A stretch of DNA of 52,255 nt from Mesostigma viride (GCA_009746045.1 RPFO01001478.1:1-52255), one strand, 5' to 3'; shown: positions 18,502 to 27,697, numbered from the stretch's first letter. Notes: generated from the letters alone by a model not told the origin. Numbers and translations are program-made.

Positions 18502-21500
18502 TTACGAAACCTTGTTCAGCAGCTCCAACACGACGTTCACCGTGCCGTCCTCGACCGTTCCCATCGAGTTCCCATCGAGAGCGGTCCCGCTTATGTTGTC
18601 GCTCGCGGGCATCGGGTTGCCGAGGAGGGTGGTCGTGGTCGCCGACCCTTGCGTCTTCACGATCTGGAGTGTCTCGTCGTCTCCGATGCGGAAGCCGTAC
18701 GTCACCATGAGCGGTTCCGAGTCGTACTCGTCCGCGTACCGGTACAGCTGCGTGTACATGATCTGGGGCGGGGTCATCGTGGCCGTCGCCCCCCGCGGCG
18801 AGAGTGTCCACGACGCGCCAGTTCTTGAATCCGATGTTGAAAGGGTTGGGCGGTGGCCGTCTGGTACGGGCTCCTAGCGCCCAGATAGATCCCGCGTTCG
18901 GTGCCGGTTGCGCTCAGCGACACGCCGGTCGCGCCGGTAAACGAGGCGTTCGCCGTTATGGTGCGCCATCCGGCAGTCGTCATCGTCGCCGGCGCCCCGT
19001 TCACGTACAGCACCGGTCCCGAGGAGGACAAGAGGACGCCGAGGACGAACTCGCTCGCCCCAACGACGATCCCCGCGGTCTCGGTGTAGTGGTTGCCCGT
19101 GAACATGAGGAGCCTGCCGCCTCGCCACGCCCACACGCTCACGTAACTTCCGGCCGTCCCGTCCTTGCCGATGGTTAACAGTTCGGCCATGTTGGCGTTC
19201 GTGTTTGTCGAGTTCGCGACGCCGCACAGGAACGGGGCCGTCATCGCGGCTCCCGCCCCGGTGCCGACGTCTCCGCCCGTCGCCGTCGACAGGGAGGTGA
19301 ACGGCTTCACGATCCCGGTGACGAGGATCTCGTAACCGCCCGTCGCCCTCCCGATGTTCGTGGCGCTATAATAGGACACGGTCACCGTCCCGTTTCCGTA
19401 GTTAGTCTGAAAATATCCGCCCGTGTGAGACGCCGCGCCCGTGGGAGTCGACGCGTACGTGAGCACGGCGGATCCCGTCGTGGCGGTCCCGTTCGTCGCC
19501 AGCGTCCACATGTTGGATTCGGTCGACGCGCCCTTTGTGGGCAGGCTGCTGAGGAGCACGTTGGTCCCGGGAGCCTTCCTCTTCGTGGTGTCGATCAGAC
19601 GCGAGAACATCAGCTGACCGCCCTTGATGTGCCAGTACGACCCGGTGTTATCGCCCAGCTCTTGCGCGACGTTTTTCTTCCACGTGATCGATCGTTCGGC
19701 GGCCTTGCTGTTGATCGCCGCGTCGCCCGCGACGACGAGCCCCGCGCCGTCGGCGTTCACGTTCGTCGGCGGGCTCACGAGCTCGATGCGCACGTCGTCG
19801 AACGTCAGCGGGACAAGGTACCCCGTGCCGTCGTTGCCCAGGACGAGGGCGGGGCTTGACAGCGAGTGGGTCGCGAGGCCGGTGCCCGTGGAGACGCTCT
19901 TTTGGACGCCGTCGACGAATATTTCAAAGGTCGACAGAGAGTTCAACGGAGCATCGACGTACGTCCGCCTCATCGTGACCTTGTACTTCTTCTGCGTCGA
20001 CGCGGCCATCGCGAGCGTGTTCACGGGCGTCGCGAGTGTCACTCCACCGGCGGTCGCCTCGATCTTACCGTCTCCGTACCAGTTACATATCAGAGTACCG
20101 TACGAAAACAACCGCCGAACCGTGGCGGCACCGCTGACCGGTACGCCATTGTACGAAATGTTGAATGAGATCTCGTACGACTGGGTGCCCGTCGGGAAGG
20201 CGGAAACGTTGGCCGCCGTCGCCGCCGCGTTGGTGGTGGGAGTGGCCCCTCCCGGCAGGATCAGGGCGCCGTTCGAGATGCTAGCCTTGCCCGTCGTGAA
20301 CGTAATCGGCACGCCCGTCGGGTTCGCCGTGGTCGGCGCGCTCGTCGCCGAGTTTCCGTCGAATGCCCAGGTTGCGACCGTCGTGTTTTGGGTGTTCGCG
20401 AGGCTCAGGGTCTTCTCCATGATGACCGAGTTCAACACCGTCGTGTTCACGCTCGTCAGCGTCCCGTCCACCTGCACGTTGCCGTTCACCTTGACGACCC
20501 CGCTCGCGGGGTTGAGGAACAGATCCCCGCTCGACGTCGCGATCTTGCCGCCGACGTCCACGTCCGGGCTCTTCAGGACCAGGTCTGCCGCGATGGTCAC
20601 ATTCGACGCGGCGGACAGCGAGAGGGTAGGGTTCGTGGTCGACACGCTCGAGTCGACGAACTTCACCTGCTCGACGGCCACGCTGCTGCCGGCGACGGCC
20701 GTGTCACCCGTGATCCAGAGGTTTCCGCCGTTTCCCGTGTTACCGAGCCCCTTCTTGCTCATGACCGTGACCGCGTCGGCGGAGTAGGTGTGAGCCTGGC
20801 GCGTCTCCGTCGGCACGCCGGCCTGCGCGAGCGTAAAATTGGTGGTCACCTTTTCCGCCGCCGCGTCGGTCGCGGGCACCTGCAGGACGAGTTTCGTGAG
20901 AGGGTCCGCGCCCTCGGTCGCGATGGCTGGGGCGATCGTGATCGCGGACCCGGCTCCTACGCGCACCTCGCCCCCCGACGATTTGTCCGCGGACACGCGC
21001 AACTGGGTGCTCGACCTCAGCTCCATGTCCACGGCCCCCGAGTCGATGACGCCGCGCCACTTCGTTTGGGCCGTGCCGTCGGTCGTGAAACCGGTACCCG
21101 CGTGGTATACGAGCCCCATCGCGATTTCCTGGTTCACGGGGTCGGTTCCCTCTCGGCTCGCACGGACAAGCTGTCGGGGGTCGGGACGACCGCGGTCGAG
21201 CCGGTGATCTCCTTCGCCGAGCGGTGCGCGACGAACCGCGAGTCCTGCACGATGACCTCCTTCGTCGCGTCGAAGGGCATGAGCAGGAGGTGGTTGGTCG
21301 TGGACTTGAGGAGCGAGTTGTTCGTTTCGGTCGTCGTACTGTTCTTCGTGTAATCCGCGGTCTGCAACATGCCCTTGTCCGTGCTCATGGACCCCATGAC
21401 GCGCATGTTGCCGTGGATCACGACCGTGTTGTCAGGATCGAGCACGGGGTTGGTCCGAGTGGCGTCGTTGCCGCCGGACACGTTCGGCACGATATCGATC

Positions 21501-21616
21501 TTACCCTGCGACACGATCGTCACCCCCGACGTCGTGCTGGTCGGGTCGGACTCGATCTCCTCGGTGTACAGCTTCTTGAGCCTGCCCACGCCCATGTCCT
21601 TGAGAGAAGTGGTCAT
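18502..21616 (-). CDS. Giant fibre-like protein A, tandem paralogue with one lectin-like module
   Basis: About 1,040 residues starting MTTSLKDMGVGRLKKLYTEE at 21616. The order of segments matches protein B: ADYTKNSTTTET, LLLMPFDATKEVIVQDSRFV, DSGAVDMELRSSTQLRVSAD, GNLWITGDTAVAGSSVAVEQ, GDLFLNPASGVVKVNG, GSYWHIKGGQLMFSRLID, YVSVWAWRGGRLLMFTGN and the C-terminal TYGFRIGDDETLQIVKTQGS. One lectin-like module (about 20,390-19,770, with FEIFVDGVQKSV) sits between the KTLSLANTQ and ADGAGLVV segments, where B has none. Frame breaks lie near 21,150, 18,840 and 18,795. Just upstream of the start is CCAACTATAGACCC, related to the element before gene B. Probable attachment fibre. Confidence 0.65.
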
Positions 21617-21669
21617 GTTTACGGGTCTATAGTTGGTCACGAAGAAAATTGTTTTATTAGGATAACGAA

Positions 21670-22551
21670 TCAACGCGGGCCAGCGATCGCGGCTTCCCTA
21701 GTCGCTTTCTGATTGAGACGCATCACTTTCGCGTTCTCTCGGATGCAAGCCCTATCCGTCTGAAAATCGTGCAACCCCCGCTCCCTAAAGATGGGCTCGA
21801 AGAGCTCCCTACTCCTATTGGCCACCACGACGGGGTTGGCGTCCGTCCGCTTGATCTGGTCCGCCTCGCTCACCTGCAAGAAGTACATGGCGGCTGATTG
21901 GACCTTGCTGTTCGTGTCGCGCGACGAACCGGTCGCGCCGTAGAGAGCGCGCAACTCGGCGGCCGTCTTTCCCGTCACGGTCAGGTTGTTCGTGTTGTGC
22001 ACAGGAATGTACATGTTCCCCATCCCTTCGTGAGCGTCGACATGGGCCTTGATGGCCGCGTTCAACTCCTTCGTCGCCCATGAACTCTGGATGCGCGGAT
22101 GCTCCTCCAGATTGGCCAGCGCGCCCTCGTTGGCACCCGCCCGACGGAGGATGTCCTCGGCGAGTGTCCGGTCGGCGTTCAGGTACCGCTCCAAGAGGAC
22201 GGACATCTGCTCGCGGAACCTGGCCGCGACCTTGCCAGGCAGCAGCATTAGGATGCGAGTCAAGCCCTGGCGGTCGGTCACCGGGGTGTCTCGCTGCCGG
22301 GCCCCGGGGAATTTCCAGAGTAATATGATACATTCCACTTCCTTGTGCTCTTTCGCAAGGTTCGCGAGTGCGAGACTTGCCATCCGACCGGCGTTCGTTT
22401 TCAAAGTTCCGTCCGGTTTAGCGAAGGAAATGCACGCGATCGCGTCAATGATCGAAATTTTGCCGTCGTCTGTCACCCGGATCTTGCCTTTGAAGCGAGG
22501 GTCGTCCCCCGCCCCGTCGACGGGTGTCAGGTATTTGACGATGGACGCCAT
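21670..22551 (-). CDS. BRO-N/KilA-like protein
   Basis: The core contains GKIRVTDDGKISIIDAIACI, ECIILLWKFPGARQRDTPVT and LTRILMLLPGKVAARFREQM then LLERYLNAD. The string R-Q-R-D-T-P-V-T-D...G-L...I-x-M-L-L-P-G...A-x-x-x-R is the signature of a BRO-N-related domain shared by giant viruses and their endogenous copies in eukaryotes. It probably binds DNA. The C-terminal half is helical with charged motifs and an Arg-rich end. I chose the ATG at 22551 (293 residues) because a TATATAAG-like box lies at 22609-22615; an in-frame ATG at 22704 would give 344 residues. Confidence 0.65.
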   Translation of the reverse strand: MASIVKYLTPVDGAGDDPRFKGKIRVTDDGKISIIDAIACISFAKPDGTLKTNAGRMASLALANLAKEHKEVECIILLWKFPGARQRDTPVTDRQGLTRILMLLPGKVAARFREQMSVLLERYLNADRTLAEDILRRAGANEGALANLEEHPRIQSSWATKELNAAIKAHVDAHEGMGNMYIPVHNTNNLTVTGKTAAELRALYGATGSSRDTNSKVQSAAMYFLQVSEADQIKRTDANPVVVANRSRELFEPIFRERGLHDFQTDRACIRENAKVMRLNQKATREAAIAGPR

Positions 22552-22764
22552 GGTGTGGACCGTGCGGTTTGGCGAGAAAAACGAGACTTCTCCCCTGCGA
22601 GCGACCCCCATATAAGGGTCCTCCTCGCCAATACGACCATCATCGCCGACACGATGCGTGTCGTCGAGGTCTTCCTCGACAACCGATTCCGTGTCGGATC
22701 CCACAGAGCGAGATGAGAGTACGGAGAGCGAGAGACTTAATATAAACGCTCGTTTTATTATACC

Positions 22765-22998
22765 ATGAGTCTGATCATCGCGCTGCCATTGATCCTCGTC
22801 GGTCTCTACTTCAGTCTAGCCTACGTGTCCGTTCTCGTCGGAGGCCAGATCCCCGACCTTCTCAAGATGCTTCTGGCGCCCGCGACCGGCTCCCTCGCCC
22901 TCTTGGGCGTCAAGTCCGCCTGGCGGCAACGCTCGCGATCGAACGGCGTCGACGTCGATCACCACGACGCGAGGAGACCGCGGGCGACAGGTAACTGA
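22765..22998 (+). CDS. Small membrane protein
   Basis: The product is 77 residues. Residues about 3-28 are strongly hydrophobic (LIIALPLILVGLYFSLAYVSVLVG), with a second weaker segment near MLLAPATGSLALLGV and then a basic end. A clear AT-rich promoter precedes it (TTAATATAAACGCTCGTTTT, then ATTATACC, 22738-22764). It overlaps the end of the convergent gene at 22816-23310; one of the two probably ends earlier than the current frames suggest. Confidence 0.5.
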   Translation: MSLIIALPLILVGLYFSLAYVSVLVGGQIPDLLKMLLAPATGSLALLGVKSAWRQRSRSNGVDVDHHDARRPRATGN

Positions 22999-23310
22999 CC
23001 GCAACACACGAGACGGGATGCGGACGGCTTGGCGCACGACCGCGTTCGCGATCATGAGCAGAGCGAACCACGTCATGAACGTCCGCACGACGACGTGCAC
23101 GCTCTCGAATCGGCTGTCGATGACGTCGCGACAATGGCCGGGGTTGTTGTCCCAGATGTCCGACGTCGTCCTCGTCATGGCCGCGCAGATGTCGCTCTCC
23201 TTCATGCTCATCCAGAACCCGAACGCGCCGACAGTCGGCCCCTTCATGAACAGCTCCCGCAAAGGGCGCGTGACCAGCCAGTCGTACGCCTTCGAGACCA
23301 GCAGAGACAT
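22816..23310 (-). CDS. Membrane-associated protein of unknown family
   Basis: The N-terminal 115 residues look genuine: MSLLVSKAYDWLVTRPLREL, GAFGFWMSMKESDICAAMTR, SDIWDNNPGHCRDVIDSRFE, then a membrane segment near FMTWFALLMIANAVV. The last 50 residues are Arg/Gly-rich and lie opposite the small membrane gene at 22765-22998. They are therefore doubtful and may follow an indel near 23000; in another frame the product would stop about 18 residues later. No homologue is recognised. Confidence 0.45.
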   Translation of the reverse strand: MSLLVSKAYDWLVTRPLRELFMKGPTVGAFGFWMSMKESDICAAMTRTTSDIWDNNPGHCRDVIDSRFESVHVVVRTFMTWFALLMIANAVVRQAVRIPSRVLRSVTCRPRSPRVVVIDVDAVRSRALPPGGLDAQEGEGAGRGRQKHLEKVGDLASDENGHVG

Positions 23311-23342
23311 GGCCCACTTACCCTACGATCTCCCTTCGAAAA

Positions 23343-23891
23343 CTATTTGAACCGGATCAGGAACCGTCTGCGGGTAATGACCTTGGGACGCACGATCGAC
23401 CCGAGGTCGGCCGCGCGGCACCGCTTCCTCGTCCGCTTGACCACGGTCACGCGGATGGCGCGCCCGTTGTTGTGGTGGCACTTGGGCAGCTCCCCGCGAA
23501 TCTCCGCGATGTTGCGCACGGCGTAGTCCACGACCCCGTTCGTGATCGCCCATCGGAAGAAGTTCATCTGTCCCGGGGTCGTCTGCACGACGCGGTCGCC
23601 GTGGGCGAGGGGGATCTTCTTCCGACGCGCGAAAGGGTCGAACATCTTCTTCGAGTAAAAGTCCAGATGTTCGCGGTAGGACATGTACAGGTTGAAGGGG
23701 GCGTTCTCGACCGGCGTAAGGTACTCGACGTTGTGGATCCTCGCGTAGTTCGTCACGAGCCACTCCAACACGCGCAGGGAGACGAGCTCGTTCTTCGGCT
23801 CCGACTCCTTGTGTCCGCAGATCCCGAACAGCACGTCAAAGTGCCGCGCGTCCCCGAAGAAACGCACGAGCGAACGCTCCAACAACTCCAT
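23343..23891 (-). CDS. A494R-like conserved NCLDV protein
   Basis: The protein has 182 residues. It carries VSLRVLEWLVTNYARIHNV, NLYMSYREHLDFYSKKMFDP followed by FARRKKI, and TTPGQMNFFRWAITNGVVDY. The pattern 'Y-K/R-x-x-L-x-x-Y-S-K-K-x-F-D-P-F-x-R-R' followed by 'T-x-G-Q-[LM]-N-F-F-[RK]-W-A-I' is, from memory, the family of chlorovirus A494R, widespread in large algal viruses and without known function. It starts at 23891 and ends in a basic KVITRRRFLIRFK. A 101-base divergent gap separates it from the nucleotidyltransferase-like gene. Confidence 0.6.
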   Translation of the reverse strand: MELLERSLVRFFGDARHFDVLFGICGHKESEPKNELVSLRVLEWLVTNYARIHNVEYLTPVENAPFNLYMSYREHLDFYSKKMFDPFARRKKIPLAHGDRVVQTTPGQMNFFRWAITNGVVDYAVRNIAEIRGELPKCHHNNGRAIRVTVVKRTRKRCRAADLGSIVRPKVITRRRFLIRFK

Positions 23892-23992
23892 GACCTCCGC
23901 TCGTCCCGATCGTCCTCCTTTCCGCCCCCAAACAAATTTTCTCCCGAGAACGCGCGCGTAACGGGGACCGAAAAAAAGCGCACGGTGCTAGT

Positions 23993-24808
23993 ATGGCCGC
24001 GTTTCTCCCCGTCCCTCTCGTCCTGCCGCGCGATGCGTCTCCCCGCGAGACCCGCGACGTCTTGCGTTCCGTCGAGGGCGTGTGTCGCTACCACGACCTC
24101 CCTCGCCCCTTTATCAAGGTGGTGAACAAGACCAAAGACCTCGTGGCCGAGCTCGGGAACGACGACTACGTCGTGACGGAATTGCGGAAGGGCGAGTACT
24201 GTCTCCTGGCGTTGGTCCGCGTTCGCGGCGGTCGTACGGTCTGCGCGATCGTGCACGGGGATCGGAACGTGTCGATCGTACGGATGCCGCCTTTCAAGAC
24301 CAAACTGTTCAAGGGCACCGTCGCGGCCGGAGTGCTCGGAAGGGACCCTCTGGGCCGTTCCGTGTTCTACGTGCACGACTGTCTCGCGTTCGCGCGTCAC
24401 TCATTATTGCATCGCCCGTTCTTGGACAGGATGGAGTACGCGAGGCAGTTGGCGGACATGAACTTTCCGAGTGTGGGAAGTTATTACATTCATACGTTTA
24501 TTAAGTGCCTATCGTTCTTGGAAAGCAACGCGGATCACAGGGGCATGGAGAGTCACAACATGCTGTTCCTTCCCCGCGGAGCCCCGTCTCACATGTCCTA
24601 CGTGGCGGGGGGCGTTCCTATCCTGTTGGAGAACAAGTCGGGGGACGTTGAGGACCGGGGCTTCCTCACTCGTCCCTCGCGCCCTTCCGGCTTCTCGCTC
24701 TTTTCCCTGTCGCCGCCTTCGTGGGGTCGTACGATACCAAGTACGCCAGTCGCAGCGCGGCCGTCGTCATGGCTGACTCCCTTTTGGCTCCGGACTCCGG
24801 CGTTGTAG
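23993..24808 (+). CDS. mRNA capping/ligase-like nucleotidyltransferase, degenerate motif I
   Basis: Residues about 60-190 have the spacing of a covalent nucleotidyltransferase: ELRKGEYCLLALVRV, MPPFKTKLFKGTVAAGVLG and GRSVFYVHDCLAFAR. The pattern 'L-F-x-G-T-V-x-x-G-V-L... V-F-Y-V-H-D-C-L' recalls motifs III/IIIa of viral guanylyltransferases. A canonical K-x-D-G is absent; KGEY stands where it is expected, so the enzyme may be inactive or divergent. Pairing with the D6/D11-type helicase would suit a viral transcription role. The last 50 residues overlap the primase gene. A one-base change in the G5 run at 24641-24645 would end the protein at about 24653, clear of the primase. Confidence 0.4.
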   Translation: MAAFLPVPLVLPRDASPRETRDVLRSVEGVCRYHDLPRPFIKVVNKTKDLVAELGNDDYVVTELRKGEYCLLALVRVRGGRTVCAIVHGDRNVSIVRMPPFKTKLFKGTVAAGVLGRDPLGRSVFYVHDCLAFARHSLLHRPFLDRMEYARQLADMNFPSVGSYYIHTFIKCLSFLESNADHRGMESHNMLFLPRGAPSHMSYVAGGVPILLENKSGDVEDRGFLTRPSRPSGFSLFSLSPPSWGRTIPSTPVAARPSSWLTPFWLRTPAL

Positions 24809-26093
24809 TCGAGAACAGGCGCACCGACACCTCGTACGGGATCGGACTCGGCTCCGACCGGAACCCGCGACATTCGTCGTCGAAACAGCGTTGGAACACG
24901 CCGTTGCGAGTGATCTCGAACCACACGTTGTTGTTGGCGTGGGCGCGGTCCACGTTTTTGCAGACGTGCGAGCGACTCCAGACCCAGTAGACGCTCGACT
25001 GCCCTTCGCCCTCCTTGAACACGTTGCTGATGGGGATCCCGCGGAGCGCCTCCTTGACGGCCGCGTACAGCCGTCCGTCTCGCGGCAGCGCGTTGCCGTT
25101 GTGAGGCGACGCGTGGGACGTGCGGACCTGGGGTACGCGGTCCCGTCCTTTCCGCGCACCCGGGAGCTCGACGAGCTTGGCGTCGTAGTACGGCGGGGGC
25201 ACGAGTTCCACGGGTTCCTTGATGACCTCGTCGTACGTGCGGACGGACGTCAGGAACAATTGCTCCAACGCAGTGCGCTGGCCGCTCTCCTCCGCGACGT
25301 TGCCGTCCCCGTCGAGCTCGCGCAAGTACGTGTACGGTCGCTTCTCGTGGATCTTGCCGTAGGTACACCCGCACTCCCTCCGTATCTTGCGTTTGCCGTC
25401 GCAGAACACGCAGGGACACGCCCCCGTCGACGAGCCGCCCTTGCACCCGCCCTCGATCTCTTTCTCCAGCTTGCGCAGTTTCTCGGGGCACACGGTGCAG
25501 CGGACGCATTTGAACGAGAACAGCATGCGCAGGCCGTTGTCCATCATGACCGAAGGGTCCACGACGGCGTTCCACGAGTTCCCCGTCCTGTCTCCGAACG
25601 CCTCGTGCAGTTTGCATAGGATGTACCCCCTGAGTTGCAGCGCCCTCGCCTTGTTGATCGGGACGCCGGGCCAGTGCAAGTGGAACCCCGTCTTGATTTT
25701 CCCGTCCGGTTTCCTCTTCGTGGGCGCGCTGCAGATCACCATCATGAAGTCCGTGTCCTCGCGCTCCGTCACGGTCTCCTTGACGGCCGCGTGGATCAAG
25801 GGGATCCACTTGTCGAGGATCTCGTCCGTCAGGTCGACGTCGTCCTCGCAGTCCAGGTCGAGGAAGAATGGGAACAGGGGGAACGATTTCTGCTCGACGA
25901 TGAAGTTGGGTCGGCCCGCCTTCGCGTCGCTGGCGATGAGTTTGTAGAACGCGGGCAGGTCCTCGTGGTCGACCACCGCCCGCCCGCCCTCGAACCCGTC
26001 TAGCAGCAGATGGGTGTACTTCTCTCCCGGCTGGACGAAACAATCCCTCTCCTTGAGCCAGTTCGTGGCCGCGGTGCCTCTCCACGGACCCAT
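24666..26093 (-). CDS. AEP-type DNA primase with C-terminal zinc motif
   Basis: This archaeo-eukaryotic-type primase makes RNA or DNA primers for replication. Visible motifs are FPFFLDLDCEDDVDL with the metal-binding D-x-D (residues about 78-88), KTGFHLHWPGV (His motif, about 134-144) and DPSVMMDNGLRMLFSFKC (about 170-187). A Cys-rich insert (CTVCPEKL, CPCVFCDGK, CGCTYG) follows. The C-terminal C...H...C-x4-C segment (SRSHVCKNVDRAHAN, FQRCFDDECRGF) matches the herpes UL52/viral primase zinc module. The ATG at 26093 lies 43 bases downstream of a TATATA box shared with the divergent adenosyltransferase gene. Length 475 residues, intact. Primase and D5-type helicase are on separate genes here. 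Confidence 0.8.
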   Translation of the reverse strand: MGPWRGTAATNWLKERDCFVQPGEKYTHLLLDGFEGGRAVVDHEDLPAFYKLIASDAKAGRPNFIVEQKSFPLFPFFLDLDCEDDVDLTDEILDKWIPLIHAAVKETVTEREDTDFMMVICSAPTKRKPDGKIKTGFHLHWPGVPINKARALQLRGYILCKLHEAFGDRTGNSWNAVVDPSVMMDNGLRMLFSFKCVRCTVCPEKLRKLEKEIEGGCKGGSSTGACPCVFCDGKRKIRRECGCTYGKIHEKRPYTYLRELDGDGNVAEESGQRTALEQLFLTSVRTYDEVIKEPVELVPPPYYDAKLVELPGARKGRDRVPQVRTSHASPHNGNALPRDGRLYAAVKEALRGIPISNVFKEGEGQSSVYWVWSRSHVCKNVDRAHANNNVWFEITRNGVFQRCFDDECRGFRSEPSPIPYEVSVRLFSTTTPESGAKRESAMTTAALRLAYLVSYDPTKAATGKRARSRKGARDE

Positions 26094-26134
26094 GGTCGTC
26101 GTCCAGAGAGAGGACTTTTTCTTCTCGCGAGGCG

Positions 26135-26143
26135 AATATATAC
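26135..26143. promoter_or_regulatory. Shared divergent TATA-like element, primase/adenosyltransferase
   Basis: AATATATAC is palindromic in its core and lies 7-8 bases before the adenosyltransferase ATG (26151, plus) and about 43 bases before the primase ATG (26093, minus). It is the only AT-rich element in the 57-base gap, so both genes likely use it. Confidence 0.5.
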
Positions 26144-26150
26144 CCTCCCA

Positions 26151-26727
26151 ATGCCGATCTACACCCGACACGGCGATCTGGGGAAGACCCGACTCTTCAC
26201 GGGCGACGTCGTCGACAAGTTCGACTCGTACGTGGAGGCTGTCGGCGATGTGGACGAACTGAACTCGGCCATCGGATTGGCCAGGGTGTTTTGTAGGAAT
26301 CAGCGGATCAAGCAGGAGATCCTGCCGTTCCTACAGAAACGGCTCCTGGACGTCGGATCTGCCTGTCGACTCCATCCGACGGCCAACCGCACCGGAACCG
26401 TTTCGATCCGGAAGGACAGTGCGTGAGGACGCTCGAGTCGTGGATCGACATGATGGACGAAGACCTGTCGCCGTTACGGAACTTCGTGCTCCCGGGCGGG
26501 GACGGGGAGGCGAACTCGTGCTTGCACCTGGCCCGCTCCGTGTGCCGCCGCGCCGAACGATCCGTGGCGTTCCTCGCCTCGACGCACGAGGGACGCGTCG
26601 ACGCGCAGTCCTGTCGTTCATGAACCGCATGTCCGACCTGCTGTTCGTGTGCGCGAGGATGGAGGCCGACGCGTCGGAAGTGCGTTACAAAAAGGGGCAG
26701 GCGAACGAAGTTATTTTCAAACCATAG
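26151..26727 (+). CDS. pduO: PduO-type cob(I)alamin adenosyltransferase, two frameshifts
   Basis: It transfers the adenosyl group of ATP to cob(I)alamin, making adenosylcobalamin. The N-terminal ATP motif [12 protein letters not shown] is at residues 5-16, followed by [19 protein letters not shown], the most conserved stretch of the family. After breaks near 26390-26425 and 26600 come [21 protein letters not shown] and [15 protein letters not shown], all in the order of MMAB/PduO enzymes. Joined length is about 190 residues, as expected. It is the cofactor partner of the class II ribonucleotide reductase at 10494-13710. Active-site motifs look intact in all three segments, so the breaks may be read errors. 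The alternative of a decayed gene cannot be excluded. Confidence 0.85.
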
Positions 26728-26741
26728 TCTGAAAGGACGAA

Positions 26742-27472
26742 ATGGCATCCGAAATCGAACCGGAGAAACCGTTAAGGGTCCACGTCCCGGGCCGACTCGA
26801 TAGCAGTCCTCCCCCCGGGCTGTACAAGTCAGAGGACCGAGAGGAGGAAGAGTGCGTCGTCCGAGAGAGCACGTACGATTCGAGTGACAAAGGGAGCGGG
26901 GGGACTTCCGACCCGGAGCGCCTGTGGACCTCGAAAATCGAGCGCCTGGTGTTCGCGTGGGGCCAGAAGGCCGTCGCGTATCGCCAGATGCACGAGATGG
27001 CGTCGACCCGCGCCATGTTCTTTTACAATCTGTTGGGCATTCCCACGATCGTATTGTCGGCGACTGCGGGCACGCTCGCGTTCAGCGGGAGAAAGTTCCC
27101 CAACGTGAACATGGATATGTGCGTGGGGGCCGCGAGCATGCTCGTGAGCGCCCTTTCCGGAATACAAAACTTTTTGCATTTCTCTCAAAAATCCGAGCAA
27201 CACAAACAAATGGTCCACAAATTCGCGGCGTTCTACCACACCGTGGACGCCGAGTTGACGAAACACAGGAAGCACCGCATGAACCCGTTCGACTTTCTGC
27301 AGGTGTTGCGACTCGATCTAGACCGGCTCGTGTCCGACGGGCCGACCATCCCGCCGAGCATCCGGAAAAAACCGAGAAGACACTCGAAGTGCGGAGGTGT
27401 CGGCGCAACTCGGATGAGACGGAGATCATCATCAGCGTGAAGGAGGAGGATGAGCGGATGGCGATTGTTTAA
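26742..27472 (+). CDS. SLATT/DUF4231-like two-helix membrane protein
   Basis: An acidic, disordered N-terminus (about 60 residues) precedes ERLWTSKIERLVFAWGQKAV and two adjacent membrane segments (about residues 91-112 and 124-145, FFYNLLGIPTIVLSATAGTL and CVGAASMLVSALSGIQNFL). A helical FSQKSEQHKQMVHKFAAFYH segment follows. This order is that of SLATT-type domains, which occur in bacterial nucleotide-signal defence effectors and are frequent in giant viruses. An A6 run near 27366 breaks the frame: the first frame stops at 27440 and the more charged continuation at 27472. Role in the virus unknown; pore formation is a family-based guess. Confidence 0.6.
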
Positions 27473-27509
27473 AATTGTATAAGTACTTATTGTACGGAGC
27501 GCGGACGAC

Positions 27510-27695
27510 ATGCGCGGTCTCTCGGTGATCGTTTATTTCTTCGTCACCTACGTGTTGCTGGTCTTCCGGCCGCGGTGTATGTTCCAGGAGAACGGACGCC
27601 CGCTGCCCTTCGGAATCGGGACCAATCAGACGCTGTTGCCCTTTTGGATCGTCGCCCTCCTAGCGGCGCTCTACACTCGCTTGCTCGCGGAATAA
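27510..27695 (+). CDS. Small two-span membrane protein
   Basis: 61 residues: an N-terminal membrane segment (LSVIVYFFVTYVLLVF), a loop RPRCMFQENGRPLPFGIGTN, and a second segment (LLPFWIVALLAALYTRLLAE). The 'F-R-P-x-x-M-F...F-G-[IV]-G...T-[LI]-L-P-x-W' pattern recurs in small proteins of large algal viruses, probably virion membrane components. AT-rich DNA with TATAAG (27478-27483) precedes it. The next gene begins 3 bases after its stop. Confidence 0.6.
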   Translation: MRGLSVIVYFFVTYVLLVFRPRCMFQENGRPLPFGIGTNQTLLPFWIVALLAALYTRLLAE

Positions 27696-27697
27696 GG

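Noticed and set aside
17014-18828. 604-codon plus-strand frame opposite the fibre gene
   Set aside because: Arg-rich shadow; the opposite strand matches its paralogue segment by segment.
24598-26151. 517-codon minus-strand frame over the primase
   Set aside because: Different frame from the primase, Arg/Gly/His-rich, no motifs; a shadow of the real gene.
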